Virus record (IMG/VR): IMGVR_UViG_3300010399_000043
Span: 1-56,957 of that record
DNA from: a virus
DNA: 56,957 nucleotides
Direction: 5' to 3' (one strand)
The position numbers and the translations under genes are program-made. The number at the start of each line of letters is the position of its first letter. The stretch's first letter is position 1. The notes under the pieces were generated by a model, which had not been told where the DNA came from, did not search any database, and saw only the letters and a list, made by a program, of their open reading frames with translations. Shown piece after piece: positions 1 through 7,300 of this stretch.

Positions 1-412
1 AGTGCTGCGTACGCAGCACTGGGAACACCTTCGCCTCGCTGCCGAGTCCGCAGGACTTCATCCAGGCGGCCGACACCTCGAACTGGGTCTTTTCTTTCAC
101 GTCAACGCCACGCTGGACCTGTTTCGACAGAAGAGCCTGAGCTTCACTCATTGTGTTGCATATGGCCCAGTCCGTGACGGTGCCGCTTCCTTCATTGGTC
201 ATGTCGGCCGGTCCGAGAGCGAACCGGCACGCCTCCTCGAGCCCGTCCCACAACTTGCGAAAACCGGGCATCGCCCTGCACTGGGACAGCGAGCGCCCGG
301 CGCGCGCCTGGAAGAGCTGCATCACTTCCTGCAGCCGCCGCGCCTGCTTTTCACCCAACTCCAGGTCGGCGACCGCGTCGGCAACCTCGTCCATCATCGT
401 TCGCGTTTGCAT
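1..412 (-). CDS. Hypothetical protein, 3' end beyond window
   Basis: This reading frame is open from an ATG at 412 to the left edge, giving at least 137 residues (MQTRTMMDEVADAVADLELG...). A GGAGAGA Shine-Dalgarno lies just upstream of the ATG, as for its neighbours. The N-terminal part is helical and rich in Glu, Gln and Arg. No family is recognised. It is the last visible gene of a leftward series of small genes whose leaders share a two-hairpin element, so co-regulation is likely. The ATG and ribosome site are seen directly; a role is unknown. Confidence 0.7.
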   Translation of the reverse strand, partial: MQTRTMMDEVADAVADLELGEKQARRLQEVMQLFQARAGRSLSQCRAMPGFRKLWDGLEEACRFALGPADMTNEGSGTVTDWAICNTMSEAQALLSKQVQRGVDVKEKTQFEVSAAWMKSCGLGSEAKVFPVLRTQH

Positions 413-428
413 CTGTTCTCTCCTGGCC

Positions 429-488
429 TGTCATCATCAGGTGCGCGGGGCCACGTGTGCACGACGCCGCTACCCGCGGCGTTTCGAC
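429..488 (-). repeat. Two-hairpin intergenic element, copy 1
   Basis: Read on the minus strand: GTCGAAAC, a stem CGCCGC/GCGGCG with loop GGGTA, a second stem GTGC/GCAC, then CCTGATGATGACA, just before the ribosome site of the gene at 1-412. Four related copies follow to the right with the same order of parts. Confidence 0.7.
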
Positions 489-492
489 ATCT

Positions 493-909
493 TCAGAGGA
501 TCGCCACGATCGCCTTGTTTGTCTGGTAGACCTTCTCGGCGAGCGGCAACAAGTCCTCGGCTCCGATCAGCCGCAGGAACCTGACGTGCAGGTGGTGCAC
601 ATGCTCGGGCTTGTCATCACCGAGACCGATCCACGCCTCGTCCTGCGCCAATGCGTGGCGCTCTGCCATCGTAGCACCAGCGATCTGCGCGCTGCCTGCA
701 TACAGCAGGCGATCAAGGTTGAGGTTGATGAAGTAACCCTGCTTGGTTGACCGCCAGAACTCGTCGATCAGCTCGCGCGACTCGACATGCCCCATGCACG
801 CGTCGATGACCTCGCGCGCGTTACCAACGTTCCAGTCCGACAGGGCGACTCCCGCCAAGACGGACTTCGCCATAGCGCACAGTACGACGTCCCGTTGACA
901 CAATTTCAT
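493..909 (-). CDS. Hypothetical protein (138 aa)
   Basis: A 138-residue protein starts at an ATG preceded by CCGGAGAGAACCAA, the ribosome site typical of this cluster. No family is recognised. It has an alanine-rich N-terminal half and a His-rich stretch near residue 105 (EHVHHLH). It is one of seven or more small leftward genes, each preceded by its own leader rather than overlapping its neighbour. That layout suits separately tuned early genes, for example host take-over functions, but this is only inference from position. Confidence 0.7.
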   Translation of the reverse strand: MKLCQRDVVLCAMAKSVLAGVALSDWNVGNAREVIDACMGHVESRELIDEFWRSTKQGYFINLNLDRLLYAGSAQIAGATMAERHALAQDEAWIGLGDDKPEHVHHLHVRFLRLIGAEDLLPLAEKVYQTNKAIVAIL

Positions 910-936
910 TTGGTTCTCTCCGGTTCTTTTTGATCA

Positions 937-993
937 GCCTCGTCAGGCGCGGTCGATCAGCTCCGCGCGACCGGGCTCTATGCCCGGTTTCGG
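937..993 (-). repeat. Two-hairpin intergenic element, copy 2 (divergent)
   Basis: Minus strand: CCGAAACC leads into the stem ACCGGGC/GCCCGGT (loop ATAGA), then GCGCGG/CCGCGC, then CTGACGAGGCTGATCA. The stems are perfect but differ in sequence from the other copies, and the trailing motif is degenerate. It forms the leader of the gene at 493-909. Confidence 0.6.
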
Positions 994-996
994 CCT

Positions 997-1167
997 TTAG
1001 ACCTCCAAAATGAGGCAAGCGTCGGTGAGCAGTTTACACACCTCGCGCAGGTCGCCGATGTTGTTCACGCCGGGACCGCAGCCCAAGGCGGTGGGGCGCT
1101 CCGCGGCCTTCTGCAGGCGTGCGAGCAACTGCTCGAACTCGGTCTTCTGCTTTTGTTTTACCGTCAT
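997..1167 (-). CDS. Small hypothetical protein (56 aa)
   Basis: The start is the ATG at 1167 (MTVKQKQKTEFEQLL...). The frame stays open further upstream, but this ATG has the cluster's standard ribosome site (CCGGAGAGAACCAA) and the upstream extension would run through the next leader. The N-terminal half is a charged helix and the C-terminal half contains two cysteines. No family is recognised. Its stop codon is followed at once by intergenic element copy 2. Confidence 0.65.
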   Translation of the reverse strand: MTVKQKQKTEFEQLLARLQKAAERPTALGCGPGVNNIGDLREVCKLLTDACLILEV

Positions 1168-1191
1168 TTGGTTCTCTCCGGGGAAACGAGC

Positions 1192-1253
1192 TGTCATCAT
1201 CAGGACCGGTAGCTCAACTCCGGCCGACAGTGCGCTAGGCGCACTGTTTCGAC
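1192..1253 (-). repeat. Two-hairpin intergenic element, copy 3
   Basis: Minus strand: TCGAAAC, then CAGTGCGC/GCGCACTG with loop CTA, then a GCCGG/CCGGT stem, then CCTGATGATGACA. The stop codon TAG of the gene at 1235-1549 lies in the loop and arm of the first hairpin. It forms the leader of the gene at 997-1167. Confidence 0.7.
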
Positions 1254-1549
1254 TCCTGCGGCAGCATGCGCACGATGTAGAGGGTCTTGCCGATCTCGGC
1301 GGAATATATGTCGGGACCGTCGTCGAGCAGCGGGCCGGCGGCCTGCACGCTCTGCACCAAGCGCAGCACACGCAGGACCATGCGGTCGTCGACGTCGTCG
1401 GGTGTCACCTCGTACCCGCGGTACTTGCTGGCGACCTCGACGTGCGCGGAGTTGTAGGAGTGCTTGCCAGCACATCCGCAGCAGCACTTGCCGGCCCGGC
1501 CAGCGTACACGCTCATGACCTGCTCGGTCTTGACGTCTTGGATGTTCAT
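1235..1549 (-). CDS. Cys-rich phage protein with KCCCGCAGKHSY motif
   Basis: The 104-residue protein starts at ATG 1549, six to seven bases after AAGGAGAGA; a longer frame with nine extra residues has no ribosome site. Residues about 14-31 carry the motif AGRAGKCCCGCAGKHSY. A very similar Cys-Gly-Lys-Tyr motif occurs in many uncharacterised small phage proteins, from memory of such families, and it could bind a metal. The rest (DDRMVLRVLRLVQ...) looks like a compact alpha/beta fold. Its last codons and stop lie inside the first hairpin of element copy 3. Function unknown. Confidence 0.75.
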   Translation of the reverse strand: MNIQDVKTEQVMSVYAGRAGKCCCGCAGKHSYNSAHVEVASKYRGYEVTPDDVDDRMVLRVLRLVQSVQAAGPLLDDGPDIYSAEIGKTLYIVRMLPQESKQCA

Positions 1550-1567
1550 TTTGATCTCTCCTTGACT

Positions 1568-1627
1568 TGTCATCATCAGGCGCGGCGGGTCAGGTCCGCG
1601 CGACGCCGCTACCCGCGGCGTTTCGAC
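1568..1627 (-). repeat. Two-hairpin intergenic element, copy 4
   Basis: Minus strand: TCGAAA, then CGCCGC/GCGGCG (loop GGGTA), then a GC-rich stem GCGCGG with CCGCCGCGC, then CCTGATGATGACA. The TAG in the first loop is the stop codon of the gene at 1609-1797. It forms the leader of the gene at 1235-1549. Confidence 0.7.
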
Positions 1628-1797
1628 TTTTTCTCGATGCGGTAGTCGTACTTTTGCTGGAAGTCGAAGTCCTTCTCGTCGGGTACGCCGCCGATGCAGC
1701 GGGTGACAAGGAACCGATAGTTGGCGGAGTGCGCATTCTCAAAGGCTGCGCGCCTCTGCGCACCGGCGAGGGATTTGAAGACCTGCTTGAGAAGCAT
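1609..1797 (-). CDS. Small basic hypothetical protein (62 aa)
   Basis: I start this gene at ATG 1797 (MLLKQVFKSLAG...), preceded by GAGGGGGAGGCGGAC, rather than 22 codons further upstream inside the neighbouring gene. The protein is basic, with a C-terminal KKSKRRG tail encoded by the TCGAAACGCCGCGGGTAG stretch of element copy 4, so the repeat supplies both the last residues and the stop codon. No family is recognised. Confidence 0.65.
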   Translation of the reverse strand: MLLKQVFKSLAGAQRRAAFENAHSANYRFLVTRCIGGVPDEKDFDFQQKYDYRIEKKSKRRG

Positions 1798-1810
1798 GTC
1801 CGCCTCCCCC

Positions 1811-2035
1811 TCAGTGTTTCGACTTAACGATTTGACGCAACGCATCAAACGCCGACTCACCACAGCTGAACGCCTCCAGGTAATGCCGCAACTCGACAGG
1901 CGTAGAACTGTACACCAAGCGGTCGTGCTCGGCGATGATATGCGTCAGCTCGGCGAGCGCCTGCCGCGGTGCATTGGCAAGGCATTGCGCCAACACGCGG
2001 CGCAGGTCCCTGGTCATTCTCTTTGAGATTGCCAT
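1811..2035 (-). CDS. Small hypothetical protein (74 aa)
   Basis: ATG 2035 follows a GGGGG ribosome site. The protein (MAISKRMTRDLRRVL...) is a mostly helical, Arg- and Leu-rich chain ending in IVKSKH. The end of the gene includes TCGAAACA, the start of the two-hairpin element, but the hairpins are missing here; the next gene starts only 14 bases downstream. No family is recognised. Confidence 0.65.
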   Translation of the reverse strand: MAISKRMTRDLRRVLAQCLANAPRQALAELTHIIAEHDRLVYSSTPVELRHYLEAFSCGESAFDALRQIVKSKH

Positions 2036-2045
2036 GTTTGCCCCC

Positions 2046-2234
2046 TCAGTGCATCGTGCGCATGGTCTGCTCGAACAGATCCAAGCGCACCTCGTTGCCG
2101 TAGACCTGCAGCAGGGTCCGCCCTTTCAGGTCGACCGTGCTGACGATCACGACGTCACCCCAGCGCTCGTGAACCTCGCGGTAAGCGTTGAGGCCAGCGC
2201 GGCGGAACTCGATGGTGGCGCGATCTGCGTTCAT
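2046..2234 (-). CDS. Small hypothetical protein (62 aa)
   Basis: ATG 2234 is preceded by CCGGAGAGATCAAA, identical over its core to the leaders at 1549 and 2577. The 62-residue product (MNADRATIEFRRAGL...) has alternating strand and helix character and no recognised family. The gap to the following gene is only about 10 bases and holds no hairpin element. Confidence 0.65.
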   Translation of the reverse strand: MNADRATIEFRRAGLNAYREVHERWGDVVIVSTVDLKGRTLLQVYGNEVRLDLFEQTMRTMH

Positions 2235-2259
2235 TTTGATCTCTCCGGGACTTTTGTCC

Positions 2260-2322
2260 TGTCATCATCAGGCGTCGGGAGGACACCCCGACACGACGCC
2301 GCTTACTCTGCGGCGTTTCGAC
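2260..2322 (-). repeat. Two-hairpin intergenic element, copy 5
   Basis: Minus strand: GTCGAAA, then CGCCGC/GCGGCG (loop AGAGTAA), then GTCGGG/CCCGAC (loop GTGTCCT), then CCTGATGATGACA. The second stem is perfect, while its sequence differs from every other copy. It separates the gene at 2323-2577 from the gene at 2046-2234. Confidence 0.7.
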
Positions 2323-2577
2323 TCAGCCGAACCAAAAGACCTCGATCGTATTGAGCAGGGCCTTCGCGATGTCAGCGTGTGACGACGGATCGCAAGCAGC
2401 CGCGAACTCCGCGGCTTTGTCGATCGCCTTTGTGCAGTCTTTGCCACATTCCGAGTCGTGCGGCAACTCTTGGAGCGACTTGCGTTCGGTTCGAGGCAGG
2501 CTGTCGATCTGATGAATGACCGCCTTGCCGAAGGGGGTATCGGTCGTGTGTTTTTCGGTGTACTCGAGGATGTTCAT
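2323..2577 (-). CDS. Small hypothetical protein (84 aa)
   Basis: ATG 2577 follows ACGGAGAGATCAAA. The 84-residue protein (MNILEYTEKHTTDTP...) has a Cys pair (SECGKDC) near residue 65 and a C-terminal helix ending IEVFWFG. It is the first gene of the leftward small-gene run; about 980 noncoding bases lie upstream of it, where its promoter should be. No family is recognised. Confidence 0.7.
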   Translation of the reverse strand: MNILEYTEKHTTDTPFGKAVIHQIDSLPRTERKSLQELPHDSECGKDCTKAIDKAAEFAAACDPSSHADIAKALLNTIEVFWFG

Positions 2578-3165
2578 TTTGATCTCTCCGTCGTGCCATC
2601 ATTGCACGCTGATGCAGCGCGCAGGCATTTGCGCCGCACGTTGCATCGACTTGCAATGCGTAATTGGGAGAGAAATTTCGCGATCGGGATTCGCGCATGT
2701 CGCACACATGCGCTTGCCGCGGGGCCGGGTGCTGCCACCCACGGAGTCCTGTGCGCCTGTTTCAGGCATGCCTACAGATGAGGCAATGCGCGGGACTCCG
2801 CTTGTCCCTCGACCTGCCGGGGGTTCACTCCTGCTACCTCGGCCGCTGATGGGCGCTCGCAGGAGTTCTGCCGGTGGGGCTGCGGAGGCGGGATGTCCCA
2901 ATTTCGAGGCTGGGGCCCGCCACCGGGCCTTCGCTGTCGCACAGGGGGCTCCGGGGAGCGCGGCCCCTGTTAGGGGGCCGTTGCGGGGCGCTTGCCTGCG
3001 CGACAGGCAAAGTCATCATAACGCCAACTATACTAATGTAAATCGCCGATCGACAGGGTCATCCCTTACGGGATAGTACGTATGCCAGATCAGGACCCCC
3101 GCATGTCGGCACATGTCGGCGTCCGCAGGCACGCCTCGCTGTGCCTCGCCACGGCGCCCTGGGTG

Positions 3166-3417
3166 GGCAAGGGGTGGCGTGCCGTGCGCTGCATGCAATC
3201 ATCCATGGGGCCCCCGAAAACCCTCCCCAGGCCTCCCCCAGGTTGCGGTTTTTCCGGCGAAGGAGAGGCAAGGGGTGGCGTTACGCTCAGATCGGGCATT
3301 TTCCGCACATTTCCGCACACGCCACCCCTTGCCTCTCCTAGACGACCTCCGTAACGCCACCTGTTGCAAAAATGCAACATGCCTCGCCACGCCGCTAGGA
3401 GAGGCAAGGGGTGGCGT
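3166..3417. repeat. 20-bp direct and inverted repeats
   Basis: GGAGAGGCAAGGGGTGGCGT occurs exactly at 3262-3281 and 3398-3417, and inverted at 3319-3338; a 15-base part, GGCAAGGGGTGGCGT, is at 3166-3180. A second repeat, AATCATCCATGGG, follows the first and last copies at about 3198 and 3425. The opposed copies at 3262 and 3319 could form a long hairpin. The even spacing (about 60-100 bases) resembles iterons or operator arrays. Confidence 0.85.
3363..3378. promoter_or_regulatory. Palindrome GTTGCA-N4-TGCAAC
   Basis: This 16-base dyad (spacer AAAA) looks like a binding site for a dimeric regulator. The same dyad with spacer ATTC occurs at 53577-53592, and in both places it follows CGCCACCCCTTG by a similar distance. 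Candidate binders in the window are the Xre proteins at 8978-9205 and 10623-11027; which one binds, if any, is unknown. Confidence 0.5.
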
Positions 3418-3558
3418 GTACTCCTCCAGGCGAAATCATCCATGGGCGTCCCGAATGACGCGTCAGGGAGGCCCCTAGAGGGACCGTTTTCGCCCGTAGG
3501 CGGTTGTCGCATGCAACTTTCCCGCCGGACGCCCGATTTTCCGTTTGAACAGACGTTT

Positions 3559-5139
3559 TTACAGTAGGTCCACTTTTCCGTTCACGATCGCACGAAACAA
3601 ATCTTCCGAAGATTTGTAGGAGTCCAAAATTTGTTGATCGACGGTGCCTTTAACAACAAAGTCGTAGATGAATACCCGGTCGTGCTTGGACTCCTGCCGC
3701 ACAACGCGCGCGCGCGACTGCTTGCGCTTTATCACCGACACCGGCGCTTCATAGTACATCACGTAGCGCGCCACCTGCAGGTTGAGGCCCATCGACCCCG
3801 CCTTGTTATTGATGATCTGCACCCTGCAGTTAGGGTCCTTGTCGAACCGCGCGAGCTCGGCACCCGCGTCCTTCGTCCCACCGTACAACCGCGCGTAGCC
3901 GATGTTCATGTCGTCGAGCGCTGCGGCGATCTTGTTTCCTGAGTACGTGTACTCGTGAAAGATCACGATCTTGTACTCGTGCGGGATCGTCTCGATCGTC
4001 GCCAGCATCAGGTCTAGCTTGGGTTGTGCGTCGAGCACCGTCAGCTGACGCTCGCGGGTCTCGACGTCGCGGAACCCGACGAAGCCCGAGGAGATCTGCC
4101 GCATGCGGAGAAACAGGTTCTTCGACTCCTGCCAGTCGCCGCGCGCGGCGATCAGCGCGTCGCGCGCCCTGTCGTATATGCCGCGTGCTGCACGAGGCAG
4201 CGTCACGTATTTGATGATCTCGGTGGCACGAGGCAGGTCGATGTCCTTCGCGCGATAGCGCAGCACCCGGTTCGCGAGCACCCGGTGCAGCTCCGCCTTC
4301 TTGCTGGTACGAAAGGTGTACTCATAGCCACCCCACCCGTTCTCCTTTTCCGAGAAGAACGCCGCGCGAAACAGTCCGAGAGTCTCACCTAACGTCTCAC
4401 CCAGGTCGATCAGGTACAACTGCGACCACAGATCCTCGGGGTCGTCGCCGAAGGGTGTTCCCGACATCCCGAGTACGACGTGGGCGCGCAGGGAGATCTG
4501 CCGGCAGATACGAAACGGCAGCGTCTTCTTGTTCTTGACCTCGGTCGACTCGTCGATGACAAGGCCGTCGACGGCCGCGACCAGCTTGCGCACCCGCGAC
4601 ACCACCGGGCGCAGCTTCATAACGACCTTGCCCCGGCGCATGACGACCTTGCGCTTCTTTTTGAGGGGCTTGAGCGCACTGACCATGCGGACAAGGCCGC
4701 CCACCGTCTCGACGATGAACAGGGCCTCGGTCGCGGCGAGCGCTGCCCACTTCTGCTCGGTCGTACCCTTCAGGACGAGGCACCCGGCCCGCGGACTGTG
4801 CTTCGCCACCTCGCGCGCCCATTCGAACTTGTTGGGCTTGTTTGGAACGATGATAAGCCAGCGCTTCGCCTTGCCCATCGCCTGAAAGTAGCGGCCGGCG
4901 GCGATCGCGAGCATCGTCTTGCCGGTGCCGGTGTCGGAGTGGACAGCGACGCGCAACAGCTCCGCGATCGCGATCAGTCCAGCGCGCTGGTGCCGGCGAA
5001 GACGCTTCCAGATGGGTGGGCGTGTAGGCAGGGCCTTGCGCCTCGACAGGAGCTGCCCCTCAGTCAAACGCAGGTACTCGCGGCAGTCACGCCGCGATCT
5101 CTCCAGGTAGCGACGCACCGCCGCCTTGGGTATCAGCAT
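3559..5139 (-). CDS. SNF2-like DEAD-box helicase/ATPase
   Basis: A 526-residue superfamily 2 ATPase. Residues about 65-75 hold the Walker A motif HSDTGTGKT, the Walker B/DEAD-type motif is VIDESTE (about 195), and motif III is GMSGTPFGD. The C-terminal RecA-like domain contains VIFHEYTYSGNKI, the motif V region NNKAGSMGLNLQ and the motif VI region KQSRARVVRQ. The motif pattern and the ~500-residue length fit the SNF2-like helicases common in phages, which remodel DNA or act in recombination and fork restart. It heads the visible leftward run downstream of the DnaB-like helicase genes, with a 13-base gap to the GIY-YIG gene. Confidence 0.9.
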   Translation of the reverse strand: MLIPKAAVRRYLERSRRDCREYLRLTEGQLLSRRKALPTRPPIWKRLRRHQRAGLIAIAELLRVAVHSDTGTGKTMLAIAAGRYFQAMGKAKRWLIIVPNKPNKFEWAREVAKHSPRAGCLVLKGTTEQKWAALAATEALFIVETVGGLVRMVSALKPLKKKRKVVMRRGKVVMKLRPVVSRVRKLVAAVDGLVIDESTEVKNKKTLPFRICRQISLRAHVVLGMSGTPFGDDPEDLWSQLYLIDLGETLGETLGLFRAAFFSEKENGWGGYEYTFRTSKKAELHRVLANRVLRYRAKDIDLPRATEIIKYVTLPRAARGIYDRARDALIAARGDWQESKNLFLRMRQISSGFVGFRDVETRERQLTVLDAQPKLDLMLATIETIPHEYKIVIFHEYTYSGNKIAAALDDMNIGYARLYGGTKDAGAELARFDKDPNCRVQIINNKAGSMGLNLQVARYVMYYEAPVSVIKRKQSRARVVRQESKHDRVFIYDFVVKGTVDQQILDSYKSSEDLFRAIVNGKVDLL

Positions 5140-5152
5140 CCAGGCACCTGCC

Positions 5153-5452
5153 TCAGTCTGGTGACGGCGACCGCGCAGCGGCCCTCCTCCGCCTTCTCCT
5201 GCATACCGGGCAGATGCGCGAGGCCCCTCCGCGCTTCTTCAACCGCACCTCCAGGCCGAAGTCCGCCGCGGGCCAGATGCGCGTAAGGATCATCAGGCAG
5301 CCGGCACGCTTCGCATGCCTGGTGAGATTGGCACCCCGCCCTGTTAGATGGTCACGCAGGCGCCGGGCGAGGCTGTTGCGCGTAACGCCGATGTAGTGCT
5401 GCGCATGCTTGAACGGCGGGTCGAAGTGCAGCAGGTAGACGATTCGGCTCAC
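5153..5452 (-). CDS. GIY-YIG domain protein
   Basis: A 99-residue protein starting with GTG inside the last codons of the upstream gene (GTGA overlap). Residues 5-35 read IVYLLHF...HYIGVTRNSLARRLRDH, the GIY-YIG pattern in which VYLL and HYIG replace the name-giving residues and the following Arg is kept. The usual catalytic Glu further on may be E68 (FGLEVRLKKR). The C-terminus has a CPVC pair and an Arg-rich tail. Such small proteins can be homing or repair endonucleases. Its place in the replication operon favours a DNA metabolism role, but that is inference. Confidence 0.75.
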   Translation of the reverse strand: MSRIVYLLHFDPPFKHAQHYIGVTRNSLARRLRDHLTGRGANLTRHAKRAGCLMILTRIWPAADFGLEVRLKKRGGASRICPVCRRRRRRAAARSPSPD

Positions 5453-5697
5453 AGCGGGACCTTCCTGCGCTTCTTCCCAGCACGCGCTATCTGCCCACGA
5501 AGTTTGAGCTGCCCCCGCTCGTGCAGAATCTTGACAGCCTGCATCCGCCTCTGCATCTCCGCAAAGAAGGCGTCGTCATCCTCCGACCTAAGCGAGGCAG
5601 GGAAGTCGAAGGTGAGCAGTCGTGTCGGTACGTTGGCCGAGGCGGCCAGCACCTCGATCACGTCGTCACGTGACCTACCCATTATCCTCGTCGCCAT
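5449..5697 (-). CDS. Hypothetical protein (82 aa)
   Basis: ATG 5697 is preceded by GGAGAGCAGCG and lies within the last 23 bases of the DnaB-like helicase gene. A second in-frame ATG five codons later is possible. The protein (MATRIMGRSRDDVIEVL...) is helical with a basic tail (RAGKKRRKVPL). It might be a small helicase partner because of its position, but no family is recognised. Confidence 0.65.
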   Translation of the reverse strand: MATRIMGRSRDDVIEVLAASANVPTRLLTFDFPASLRSEDDDAFFAEMQRRMQAVKILHERGQLKLRGQIARAGKKRRKVPL

Positions 5698-7126
5698 CGC
5701 TGCTCTCCTCTCCGTACTCCTCCCGTGCCTTGTCGAGGAAGTCGAAGTACTTTTTGGGCATCATGACAGAGTCGAGGCAGAACTGACCCATGGCGTAGTT
5801 CTGCGTGATCAGGGCTACCCAGTGGTCTTTCTCGTTGCGCGCCTTGTTGATAAACAGCCGTGCAAGGCCGAGCTGCGTCTCGGCGTCGGTTGCTGTGTAG
5901 GTCACCACTACCTCGGCCGTGTGGATCAGTGACCAGTCCTCAGCGACGTGGGTGCTGCGGGTCATCAAAGACGCGGCACCCTCACGCGACACCTGATGGG
6001 AGGCCCACAACGCGTGCGAACGCTCGATCGCCAGCCCGCAGATGTCCTCAAAGTTGCGGCCGAGGTCGATGCGATGTCGTGCCGGGTCCGTCTTCATCAG
6101 GCCGATGTTCTCGACGATGACCAGGTCCGGGATGAAATGCTCCACGACCTCCAGGTTGTCGAGGTAGGCTCGCAGCTTGGCGCCTGTCAATGTGCGCATA
6201 GGGAAGCGTACGATGATTAGGTTGTTCAGCCGCGTGCCGACCGCCTGCGCGTGTGCCTCCAGTTCGACGGCGAGATGGGGGGAAGCGAAGGTCCAGTCCG
6301 ACTGTACCTCGTCGCGCTGCAGTGTGTCGAGGCGACCCAACCTGTCGCGACCCAGGATCGTTATCCCGACTTTTTCCTCACGTTTGGATGCACCGAATAA
6401 GCGCTGGTAGTACCGCTGCGCGATCAACTCCGGTGCCATCTCTTGGCACACGTGCAGCACCTTCTTGCGATCCAGCACAGCCTGCGTCCCGACCTGCACC
6501 GCGGCGTGGGTCTTACCAGCACCGGCGGGCGCGATGAAGAGGAACGGCGAGCCGCGGTAGGGCACGATGAAGTTGTCGTCCAGGACCTTGATGCCTGTTG
6601 TAAACTCGGAGTACTGCACGTCCAGGTACTGCACGACCCGCGCTGTATCGGACAGGCGCAGTCCGGGCTCGTGGTCGATCTGGCGGGCCGACAGGATATC
6701 GTTCCAGATCTTCTCCACCTCCTCGATCGCCATCTCCTGATGGCCGGCGAACTTGGTCGACGACTCCATGATCGCCTGCTTGAGCCGCTGCATCCGGATG
6801 AACTTGCGGATCTCGCCCAGCACGTAGGTCGTGTTGACAGCCCCCGCGAGCTCGAGCATCTGCGCGAGGATGCGGTGGTAGGTGTGGGCCTTGCGATTGT
6901 TCGGGTCCTCCAGGATGTCGGCAACCAGGTCGACGACATGCGCCTTCGGCGCCTCTCGGCACTTCTCCCAAAAGTCGAGGCAACGTTCCGCGATCACGCG
7001 GTAATCACCCTCAAATAGTTCCGGTGAGACGAGCCCGGCGACGATCTTGCCGTTCACGTCGTCATGCGACAAAATTGTGAGCAAGTTTTCCTGAAGTGCT
7101 CCGGTCGGCCGTACTCCTGACACCAT
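5675..7126 (-). CDS. DnaB-like replicative helicase
   Basis: A 483-residue RecA-fold ATPase. The N-terminal ~180 residues are helical (LQENLLTILSHDD...), like DnaB N-terminal regions. Walker A is APAGAGKTH near residue 205 and Walker B is PDLVIVENIG near 340. Between them and after lie KVLHVCQEMAPE and WASHQVSREG, at the places where DnaB proteins have the motif 1a and Gln/Arg sensor regions. Walker B ends in Glu-Asn instead of the usual Asp-Tyr. Role: unwinding the replication fork. It is the longest replication gene in the window; no polymerase or primase is seen here. Confidence 0.88.
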   Translation of the reverse strand: MVSGVRPTGALQENLLTILSHDDVNGKIVAGLVSPELFEGDYRVIAERCLDFWEKCREAPKAHVVDLVADILEDPNNRKAHTYHRILAQMLELAGAVNTTYVLGEIRKFIRMQRLKQAIMESSTKFAGHQEMAIEEVEKIWNDILSARQIDHEPGLRLSDTARVVQYLDVQYSEFTTGIKVLDDNFIVPYRGSPFLFIAPAGAGKTHAAVQVGTQAVLDRKKVLHVCQEMAPELIAQRYYQRLFGASKREEKVGITILGRDRLGRLDTLQRDEVQSDWTFASPHLAVELEAHAQAVGTRLNNLIIVRFPMRTLTGAKLRAYLDNLEVVEHFIPDLVIVENIGLMKTDPARHRIDLGRNFEDICGLAIERSHALWASHQVSREGAASLMTRSTHVAEDWSLIHTAEVVVTYTATDAETQLGLARLFINKARNEKDHWVALITQNYAMGQFCLDSVMMPKKYFDFLDKAREEYGEESSDGDEDNG

Positions 7127-7129
7127 GTC

Positions 7130-7300
7130 TCAACACCCCGGGCAGCGGTGGGTCCACTCATCTGGACCGACCTTGCGCGCTGCCCAACCCTCTGCCCGAA
7201 GCTTCTCCTGCGCTACCGTGAAGTCCTCGGTGTTGGTCGCCAGAACCTCGTCGCAGCCGTCACACTGGAACACGATGTTACCGTACTCGCGTGTCAGCAC
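7130..7300 (-). CDS. Small zinc-ribbon-like protein (56 aa)
   Basis: A 56-residue protein starting at GTG 7300 (V-LTREYGNIVFQCDGC...), preceded by GAAGGAG and overlapping the end of the upstream gene by 7 bases. It has two CxxC pairs, CDGC near residue 13 and CPGC as the last residues, so it probably binds one zinc ion. The reading frame extends further upstream, but the extension lies antisense-like within the next gene and has no ribosome site. It sits directly in front of the helicase gene. Confidence 0.65.
   Translation of the reverse strand: MLTREYGNIVFQCDGCDEVLATNTEDFTVAQEKLRAEGWAARKVGPDEWTHRCPGC

Larger units (their letters stand above)
2578..3558. other. Noncoding region with repeats
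   Basis: About 980 bases lie between two leftward transcription units without a convincing gene. The frames that stay open here are short, overlap on both strands and lack ribosome sites. From 2600 to 3010 the sequence is GC-rich and featureless apart from short self-complementary stretches. At 3021-3047 there is an AT-rich island (TATACTAATGTAAAT) whose minus strand reads TATAGT, a possible -10 box for the genes on the left, with no good -35. From 3160 to 3480 there are the repeats described separately. The region could be a replication origin or a control region. Confidence 0.6.

Noticed and set aside
2599-2901. Minus-strand frame with CATC motif in the noncoding region
   Set aside because: It starts at TTG without a ribosome site, is rich in Pro, Ala and Arg, and overlaps other equally open frames. 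The CxxC alone is not enough.
3027-3055. Possible leftward promoter with TATAGT
   Set aside because: The -10 box is good and lies in an AT-rich island, but no acceptable -35 was found at 16-18 bases; kept only as a remark in the region entry.
3166-3417. Repeats considered as a CRISPR array
   Set aside because: Only three exact copies, one inverted, with unequal spacing and no cas genes.
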